The position numbers and the translations under genes were made by a program. 64,000 bases of DNA from positions 7,626,001 through 7,690,000 of the forward strand of contig NZ_CP107954.1 of the NCBI RefSeq assembly GCF_036067295.1. The letters are read 5' to 3'. The stretch comes from Kribbella sp. NBC_00382. Its GTDB lineage: Bacteria; Actinomycetota; Actinomycetes; Propionibacteriales; Kribbellaceae. The notes under the pieces are model-generated. The model had not been told where the DNA came from. It did no database searches and saw nothing but the letters and a program-made list of their open reading frames with translations. Positions 59,569-64,000 of this stretch are shown here, piece by piece (within the stretch, counting starts at the first letter, position 1; every line of letters begins with the position of its first letter).

Positions 59569-60664
59569 GCGGTCCGAACACCTGCAGCGGGTACGTCCCG
59601 GGCAGCGGCTCGGTGTCGTAGTTGAAGTCGATCAGCAGCCCCTTGCCATCGCCGGACTCGACGAAGCAGTTCGCGTGCCCGTCGAAGCTTCCGGTCATCG
59701 GCCGGCCCTCGACGTACTCGCAGAAGTTCCCGGCGAAGACGTCGGCCGAGAAGTGCGCCACCGATCCCGCCTTGGAGATCGGCAGGTCGTTCGCGTCACC
59801 GAGCACGAAGATGTCGGGGTGGGCGGTGGACTGGAAGGTGTGCTTGTCGACCGGGAGGTAGTTGAGCTCGTCGCCCAGACCGGAGCGGGCGACGAAGTCG
59901 GCGCCCCTGTTCAGCGGGACCGTGACGAGCAGGTCGAAGTCGATCTCCCGCTCGTCGTACGACACCAGAACCTTGCGCCCGGCATCGATCCGCTCGACCA
60001 GGAAGTCGGGCTCGACGGCGATCTTCCGCTCGTCCAGCATGCTGCTCAGCCGGGCCGAGGCGACCGGTTTGGTGAAGGCGCCCGGCGACGGGGTGACGTA
60101 GACGATCTCGACCTGGTCACGCATCCCGCGGGACCGGAAGTAGGCCTCGGCCAGGAACGCGAACTCCAGCGGCGCGACCGGGCACTTGATCGGCTGGTCG
60201 ACGATGTGGACGACGAACCGGCCACCGGTGAACTCCGGCAATGCGGCCGCTAGCGCCGCCGAACCTTCCGGGGTGTAGAAGTCGAAGATGCTCTCGCGCC
60301 ACTGCGGTCCGAGCATGCCCGGCGTTTCCTCGGGCCGCGGACTGGTGCCGGTGGCAACGATCAGGTAGTCGTAGGCGAGCACCCGCTCGTCGGCCAGCCG
60401 CACCGTCTTCGCGGTGGCGTCGACGCGGTCGATCTCGCCGGTCAGAAAGACGATGCCCCTGTGCAGGAACTGCCGGCGGGACTTGGTCAGCTCCGCGCGC
60501 CGGTACCGGCCGAAGGGGACAAACAGCAGGCCGGGCTGGTAGACGTGGACATTGTCGCGATCGACCACCGTGATCTGCCACTCGCTCAGCGACAACTTGC
60601 GGCGCAACTTGTTGGCGGTCATCGTTCCCGCCGTTCCTGCTCCCAGGATCAGCAGACGCTTCAT
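59420..60664 (-). CDS. SQR-like NAD(P)/FAD-dependent oxidoreductase
   Basis: A 414-residue flavoprotein: ILGAGTAGTMTANKLRR is the FAD Rossmann motif, YQPGLLFVPFG and DYLIVATGTSPRPEETPG follow, and FVLGDANDLPISKAGSVAHFSADVFAGNF is the C-terminal FAD motif. It belongs to the sulfide:quinone oxidoreductase/FCSD-like group. 'QPIKCPVAPLEFAFLAEAY' holds a Cys where SQRs often carry a redox Cys; others are less clear. The C-terminal part, with SRTHWGKLAFRWIYWHLLLPG, could be a membrane-binding amphipathic segment. A DosR-like palindrome lies 54 nt upstream. Confidence 0.85.
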   Translation of the reverse strand: MKRLLILGAGTAGTMTANKLRRKLSLSEWQITVVDRDNVHVYQPGLLFVPFGRYRRAELTKSRRQFLHRGIVFLTGEIDRVDATAKTVRLADERVLAYDYLIVATGTSPRPEETPGMLGPQWRESIFDFYTPEGSAALAAALPEFTGGRFVVHIVDQPIKCPVAPLEFAFLAEAYFRSRGMRDQVEIVYVTPSPGAFTKPVASARLSSMLDERKIAVEPDFLVERIDAGRKVLVSYDEREIDFDLLVTVPLNRGADFVARSGLGDELNYLPVDKHTFQSTAHPDIFVLGDANDLPISKAGSVAHFSADVFAGNFCEYVEGRPMTGSFDGHANCFVESGDGKGLLIDFNYDTEPLPGTYPLQVFGPLSLLKESSRTHWGKLAFRWIYWHLLLPGRRLPVPTRMSMRGKHQPGKEI

Positions 60665-60717
60665 CGACAGGTCCTCTCTCTCACCTCGACGCTATGACCG
60701 GCCGCGGGGCCGGGTCA

Positions 60718-60731
60718 GGGCCGTTGGGCCC
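60718..60731. promoter_or_regulatory. DosR-like palindrome upstream of the SQR-like gene
   Basis: GGGCCGTTGGGCCC has inverted arms GGGCC/GGCCC and lies 54 nt upstream of the SQR-like start codon. Confidence 0.55.
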
Positions 60732-60772
60732 GACCCGGCCGGGCAGAAGGCCCGTCGGCCGGTCCGCCGCGA

Positions 60773-61780
60773 TCAGAGAGTCCGGGCGACCAGTTCGGTC
60801 AGGTCCAGCAGCCGGCTGGTGTAGCCCCATTCGTTGTCGTACCAGCCGAACACCTTGACGATGCTTCCGTTGGCCTGGGTCAGCGGCGCATCGAAGATGC
60901 AGGAAGCCGGTTCGCCGACGATGTCGTGCGACACGATCGGGTCCTCGTTGTACCGCAGCAAACCCTTCAGATAGCCCGACGCCGCGTCGGCGAAAACCTG
61001 GTTGACCTGCTCGACCGACACCTCGTCGGCGAGCTGGACCACCAGGTCGGTGAGCGAGCCGTCCTCGAGCGGAACCCGGACCGAGATACCGTCGATCTTG
61101 CCCGCCAACTCCGGGATCACCAGACCGACAGCCTTGGCAGCGCCGGTGCTGGTCGGGATCATGTTGACCGCGCCGGAGCGGCCGCGCCGCAGGTCCTTGT
61201 GCGGCGAATCCAGGATCACCTGATCATTGGTGTAGCTGTGGATCGTGGTCATCAGACCGTGCCGGACACCGAACGCCCGGTGCAGGACCGAGACCATCGG
61301 CGCGACACAGTTCGTCGTACAGGAAGCATTCGAAATGATGTCGTGGGTCGCGGGATCGTAGATCTCCTCGTTCACACCCAGCACGATCGTGGCGTCGACG
61401 CCCTTGCCGGGCGAGGACAGCAGTACCTTGCGAGCACCACCGGCCAGGTGCACTGCCGCCGCCTCACGGGTACGGAACCTGCCGGTCGACTCGATCACGA
61501 TGTCGACGCCGGCCGACCGCCAGTCCAGGGCCGCCGGATCACGCTCGGCCGTCACCTTGATCGCCTTGCCGCCGACCGTGATCGAGTCTTCGGTATGCCC
61601 GACGCGTTCGCGCAACGGTCCGAACGTCGAGTCGTACTGCAGCAGATTCGCCAGTGTCGCGGTATCGGTGATGTCGTTGATCGCCACCACCTCGATCGCC
61701 TCGGTGCCACGCTCCAGCGCGCCGCGCAGGAAGTCCCGCCCGATCCGGCCGAACCCATTGATTCCTACTCTGACGGTCAT
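60773..61780 (-). CDS. gap: Glyceraldehyde-3-phosphate dehydrogenase, type I
   Basis: A 335-residue GAPDH: MTVRVGINGFGRIGRDFLR for NAD binding, catalytic Cys154 in SNASCTTNCVAPM, and the His in IHSYTNDQVILD. The phosphate-site segments RGRSGAVNMIPTSTGAAKAVG and WYDNEWGYTSRL are complete, so the enzyme should be active in glycolysis. Placement within the stress island, with a DosR-like palindrome 65 nt before the start, suggests a second, stress-linked copy rather than the housekeeping gap-pgk-tpi operon (no pgk or tpi gene is adjacent). Confidence 0.93.
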   Translation of the reverse strand: MTVRVGINGFGRIGRDFLRGALERGTEAIEVVAINDITDTATLANLLQYDSTFGPLRERVGHTEDSITVGGKAIKVTAERDPAALDWRSAGVDIVIESTGRFRTREAAAVHLAGGARKVLLSSPGKGVDATIVLGVNEEIYDPATHDIISNASCTTNCVAPMVSVLHRAFGVRHGLMTTIHSYTNDQVILDSPHKDLRRGRSGAVNMIPTSTGAAKAVGLVIPELAGKIDGISVRVPLEDGSLTDLVVQLADEVSVEQVNQVFADAASGYLKGLLRYNEDPIVSHDIVGEPASCIFDAPLTQANGSIVKVFGWYDNEWGYTSRLLDLTELVARTL

Positions 61781-61844
61781 CTCGTTGTCTCCTCGGTTCG
61801 CAGTCGTTGCGTCTATTCCAGGACAACCGTCCGCCGTCCGGTCA

Positions 61845-61858
61845 GGGCCGAAAGTCAT
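61845..61858. promoter_or_regulatory. DosR-like palindrome upstream of gap
   Basis: GGGCCGAAAGTCAT keeps the left half of the palindrome, with a weaker right half. It lies 65 nt upstream of the gap start codon on the minus strand. Confidence 0.45.
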
Positions 61859-61894
61859 CACCTCTCGGGACCGCCCCACCGACCTACTGCCAAA

Positions 61895-61908
61895 GGGACC
61901 TTCGGCCC
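61895..61908. promoter_or_regulatory. DosR-like palindrome upstream of the flavodoxin gene
   Basis: GGGACCTTCGGCCC (reverse complement GGGCCGAAGGTCCC) lies 54 nt upstream of the flavodoxin ATG. Confidence 0.55.
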
Positions 61909-61961
61909 TGCCTGCATCCCGGTCCGAGGCGTGTGATGAAGCCACCGGAAGGAGAACGCCG

Positions 61962-62504
61962 ATGTCCGCAAAGGTTCTGGTGGCCTACGCCACCAAGATG
62001 GGCGCGACCGCTGAGATCGCCGAGGCGATCGGGGCCGAACTCCGTGCGCACGGTCATCAGGTCGACGTCTGCGAGGTGCGGCAGGTTCAGTCGATCGACA
62101 GTTACGACGCCGTGGTGCTGGGGAGTGCGGTCTACCTGCGGCGCTGGCGGCGCGAGGCTGTCGGCTTCCTTCGCAAGTACGCCGAGGCGTTGCGCCAGCG
62201 GCAGGTCTGGTTGTTCCACAGCGGTCCGGTCGGACCCAAGCGCGACGACCTTCAGCCGATGCCGCCCAACGTGAACCGGCTGGCCCACCGGATCGGCGCG
62301 ACCCCTGCCATGACCTTCGCCGGCCGGCTCGTACCGGAGCATTCCAAAGGGCTCATCGCCCGCCGAATGGCCCGCACCGAACTGAGCGGCGACGCCAGGG
62401 ACTGGAAACTCATCGCAGCCTGGGCAGAAGACCTCTCCGCGGCGATCTCCTCGCTCGAGGCCAACTCGCGCCACCGCCCGGGAGCTCAGGAGGCACCGCA
62501 ATGA
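61962..62504 (+). CDS. Flavodoxin-domain protein (HemG-like)
   Basis: A 180-residue flavodoxin-fold protein: VLVAYATKMGATAEIAEAIGAELR is the FMN phosphate loop, AVVLGSAVYLRRWRREAVGFLRKY the second loop and LFHSGPVG the third. It resembles actinobacterial flavodoxins annotated as menaquinone-dependent protoporphyrinogen oxidase-like, but a role in haem synthesis cannot be inferred here. ATG 61962 has GGAAGGAG upstream. Divergent from gap with DosR-like palindromes between them. Confidence 0.85.
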   Translation: MSAKVLVAYATKMGATAEIAEAIGAELRAHGHQVDVCEVRQVQSIDSYDAVVLGSAVYLRRWRREAVGFLRKYAEALRQRQVWLFHSGPVGPKRDDLQPMPPNVNRLAHRIGATPAMTFAGRLVPEHSKGLIARRMARTELSGDARDWKLIAAWAEDLSAAISSLEANSRHRPGAQEAPQ

Positions 62505-62595
62505 GCTGACCGATGCGGAGATCGACACCGCCTCCTGTCGCCGACCTCACCGGGCTCGGCGTCGACGCGTGGGCGGCTGGATTTCGCGGACTGCG

Positions 62596-63348
62596 TCAGG
62601 CGGTTGCTGCATTCAGCGGAACGACTGGGTCGAGGCCGCCCGGCGGGAGGGTGGGGGTCGCGGAGCCACCGTCAGGCTCGATCGTGACGGCAAAGGCGAC
62701 CTGGCCGGACAAGCCGCCCGTGACGACAGTTGGGCGGAGCGGGTCGTCGCCGATCAGCCCGACCGAGCGCGCGTTCTGCTCGGCGTCGACGAGCCACATC
62801 TGATACGTCTTGTGTCCTGATAGGGGCAACAGATCGCGAACGAGGACGACCGCGGCGTCCTGCCGGCTGGACAGCACGACGGTGGCCTGCCCGCCGCCGG
62901 TGACGGTGCCGTGAATGGTCCGGGCGTCCGGCTGGGTCAGGATCGTGGTGGCCCGGGCGCTGACAGCCGCCGTTGCTGTGTTCTCGCGGTACTGATCCAG
63001 TGCAGCGACTCCGACGCCCGCGATCGCCAGAAAGGCTGCTGCCAGGACAAGTGAACGCCGAGCGAACCTCGGAGGGCCCGCTTTCCGCGATGCGGTGGGC
63101 GCGAAACGGCCCAGGGGTGAAAGTTGCCGACTCTCCAGTATCGAGCTCATCACCTTCGACTTGAGGCTGGTCGGAGGCGGTGTGGCGACGTAGACGCTGA
63201 GTTTGGTGACGGACTCGCGGAGGTCGCTCACGTCGGTACTGCAGTCGGCGCAGGTGGCGAGGTGGTGTTCGAAGTCGGCTCGCTCGTCGTCTGATACCGC
63301 GTCCAGGACGTAGGGACCGGTCAAGGCATGGACGTCTGGTGTTGTCAC
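62596..63348 (-). CDS. Anti-sigma factor, RskA type
   Basis: A 250-residue membrane protein. The N-terminal zinc anti-sigma domain has HHLATCADC (HxxxCxxC), one membrane helix lies at about residues 98-116 (SLVLAAAFLAIAGVGVAAL), and the C-terminal half is an extracellular RskA domain (GTVTGGGQATVVLSSRQDAAVVLVRDLLPLSGHKTYQMWLVD). RskA holds SigK inactive until cleaved. Its usual partner sigma factor gene should be directly upstream, but only about 200 nt of non-coding DNA and a fasciclin gene are there. Confidence 0.85.
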   Translation of the reverse strand: MTTPDVHALTGPYVLDAVSDDERADFEHHLATCADCSTDVSDLRESVTKLSVYVATPPPTSLKSKVMSSILESRQLSPLGRFAPTASRKAGPPRFARRSLVLAAAFLAIAGVGVAALDQYRENTATAAVSARATTILTQPDARTIHGTVTGGGQATVVLSSRQDAAVVLVRDLLPLSGHKTYQMWLVDAEQNARSVGLIGDDPLRPTVVTGGLSGQVAFAVTIEPDGGSATPTLPPGGLDPVVPLNAATA

Positions 63349-63437
63349 GTGGTGTCGCTTTCCCTGGCTCAGACTGGTGAATGGATCAGGCCGTCTCGCG
63401 TCCTCGTCTGTGGTTCGGGGCGGGGCGTAGAGCGGAC

Positions 63438-63470
63438 GGTGGTGCCTCCCTGGAGTTGGGAGGCACCACC
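63438..63470. terminator. Strong hairpin after the fasciclin gene
   Basis: GGTGGTGCCTCCC and GGGAGGCACCACC form a perfect 13-bp stem around a 7-nt loop, between the minus-strand fasciclin gene and the anti-sigma gene. It probably terminates the fasciclin transcript, so the anti-sigma gene needs its own promoter. Confidence 0.7.
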
Positions 63471-63553
63471 GCTACTGCTGGGTCGGTGTCACCGTGATCT
63501 GGTGTCCTGGCCTGGTGACATCGCGACCCGGTGATGCCGGATCGACGGGATCG

Positions 63554-64000
63554 TCAGGCCGCCGGCGGCATCAGAACGGTGTCGATCAGGTACACGGTCG
63601 CGTTGGCGGTCTTCACGCCGCCGCAGATGACCTTGGCGTTGTTGACCATCAGGTTGTTGCCCGAACCGGTGACGGTCAGCGAGCCCTTCTCGACCGTGGC
63701 GTGCTTGCCGACGACCGCGGCCGGGTCGAGCTGACCCGCGACGACGTGGTAGGTCAGGATCTTAGTCAGCAGCGCGGAGTTGGTCTTCAGCGTGGTGATC
63801 GTCGCGGCCGGGATCTTCGCGAACGCGGAGTCAACCGGCGCGAACACGGTGAACTCGCCGCCGTTGAGCGTGGAGACCAGGTCGACCTTCGGGTTCAGCT
63901 TGCCCGACACCGACGCCACGAGCGTCTTGAGCAGCGGGTTGCCCGAGGCAGCCGTCGCGACCGGCGCGGCGGCCATACCGTCGACCGAACCGGCACCGGT
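63554..64000 (-). CDS. Secreted fasciclin-domain protein (MPT70-like), partial
   Basis: The reading frame continues past the window edge, so the signal sequence is missing. The visible 148 residues contain a full fasciclin (FAS1) domain: PLLKTLVASVSGKLNPKVDLVSTLNGGEFTVFAPVDSAFAKIP, then LTKILTYHVVAGQ, VEKGSLTVTGSGNNLMVNNAKVICGGVKTANATVYLIDTVLMPP. A Cys in CGGV and the GSVDGMAA leader are as in mycobacterial MPT70/MPT83. ATG 63976 is probably internal. In mycobacteria such genes are controlled by SigK/RskA, and an RskA-like gene follows here. Confidence 0.88.
   Translation of the reverse strand, partial: TGAGSVDGMAAAPVATAASGNPLLKTLVASVSGKLNPKVDLVSTLNGGEFTVFAPVDSAFAKIPAATITTLKTNSALLTKILTYHVVAGQLDPAAVVGKHATVEKGSLTVTGSGNNLMVNNAKVICGGVKTANATVYLIDTVLMPPAA

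Noticed and set aside
1..64000. CRISPR arrays, insertion sequences, integrases, prophage or attachment sites
   Set aside because: No evenly spaced long repeats, transposase or integrase motifs, or tRNA-flanking duplications were found; the tandem repeats seen are short and contiguous.

Overview
The window is a GC-rich actinobacterial chromosome segment. It has dense GTG/TTG starts, GGAGG-type ribosome sites, SARP regulators, a DUF222/HNH (13E12-type) gene, a likely leaderless promoter and long valine and dormancy-type operons. The gene mix would fit a Kribbella-like member of the Propionibacteriales, but that is inference; no rRNA or tRNA gene is present to settle it.

1-12.5 kb: the most unusual region, read here as a candidate specialised-metabolite locus without NRPS or PKS. 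It holds the end of an amidinotransferase/dimethylargininase-type gene, a small conserved gene, both subunits of a B12-dependent glutamate (methylaspartate) mutase, a free-standing class II tRNA-synthetase catalytic core of the asparagine-synthetase type, an APC amino-acid transporter, a secreted metzincin-like protein, a glutamate-synthase-type FMN enzyme, a SARP activator, an ATP-grasp ligase, a SidA/IucD-type N-hydroxylase and a CPA2 antiporter. Four tandem 12-bp repeats lie between the SARP gene and the ligase operon. The likely theme is conversion of glutamate to 3-methylaspartate, amidation or ligation, N-oxygenation and export.

12.5-17.2 kb: an ECF-type sigma factor, a secreted zinc protease, a DUF222/HNH protein whose start codon lies inside a perfect LexA box, and a gene-free stretch with short tandem repeats.

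17.2-22.7 kb: one operon (mmsA, acyl-CoA dehydrogenase, 3-hydroxyisobutyryl-CoA hydrolase, mmsB, enoyl-CoA hydratase) covering valine breakdown from isobutyryl-CoA to propionyl-CoA. A palindromic operator-like site precedes it and a hairpin follows it.

22.7-30.5 kb: envelope and export functions: a DUF916-like membrane-anchored protein, a secreted purple-acid-phosphatase-like enzyme, a HupE/UreJ-like membrane protein, a lipoprotein and a MacB-type ABC exporter pair.

30.5-44.8 kb: secreted carbohydrate enzymes (GH31 with two CBM-like modules, GH43, GH29) with regulators, among them an unusual SARP-LysR effector-domain fusion, a TetR repressor and a GntR repressor. Also here are a DUF998-quinone oxidoreductase fusion, a DUF167 protein, a small protein behind a second LexA-like box, an alpha/beta hydrolase and a truncated DUF4389 gene.

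44.8-62.5 kb: a dormancy/redox-stress island resembling the mycobacterial DosR regulon in content: AdhP-type dehydrogenase, PPOX-fold flavoprotein, DUF1003, universal stress proteins, DoxX, two Acg-type nitroreductases, a GNAT/acyl-CoA synthetase protein acetyltransferase, a CtpF-like P-type ATPase, an E2-like acyltransferase, an SQR-like flavoprotein, GAPDH and a flavodoxin. A recurring palindrome close to GGGCCGAACGGCCC sits in front of many of these genes and suggests one common regulator encoded elsewhere.

62.5-64 kb: an RskA-type anti-sigma factor and a fasciclin-domain protein cut by the window edge, reminiscent of the SigK/RskA/MPT70 system, but with no sigma factor gene between them.
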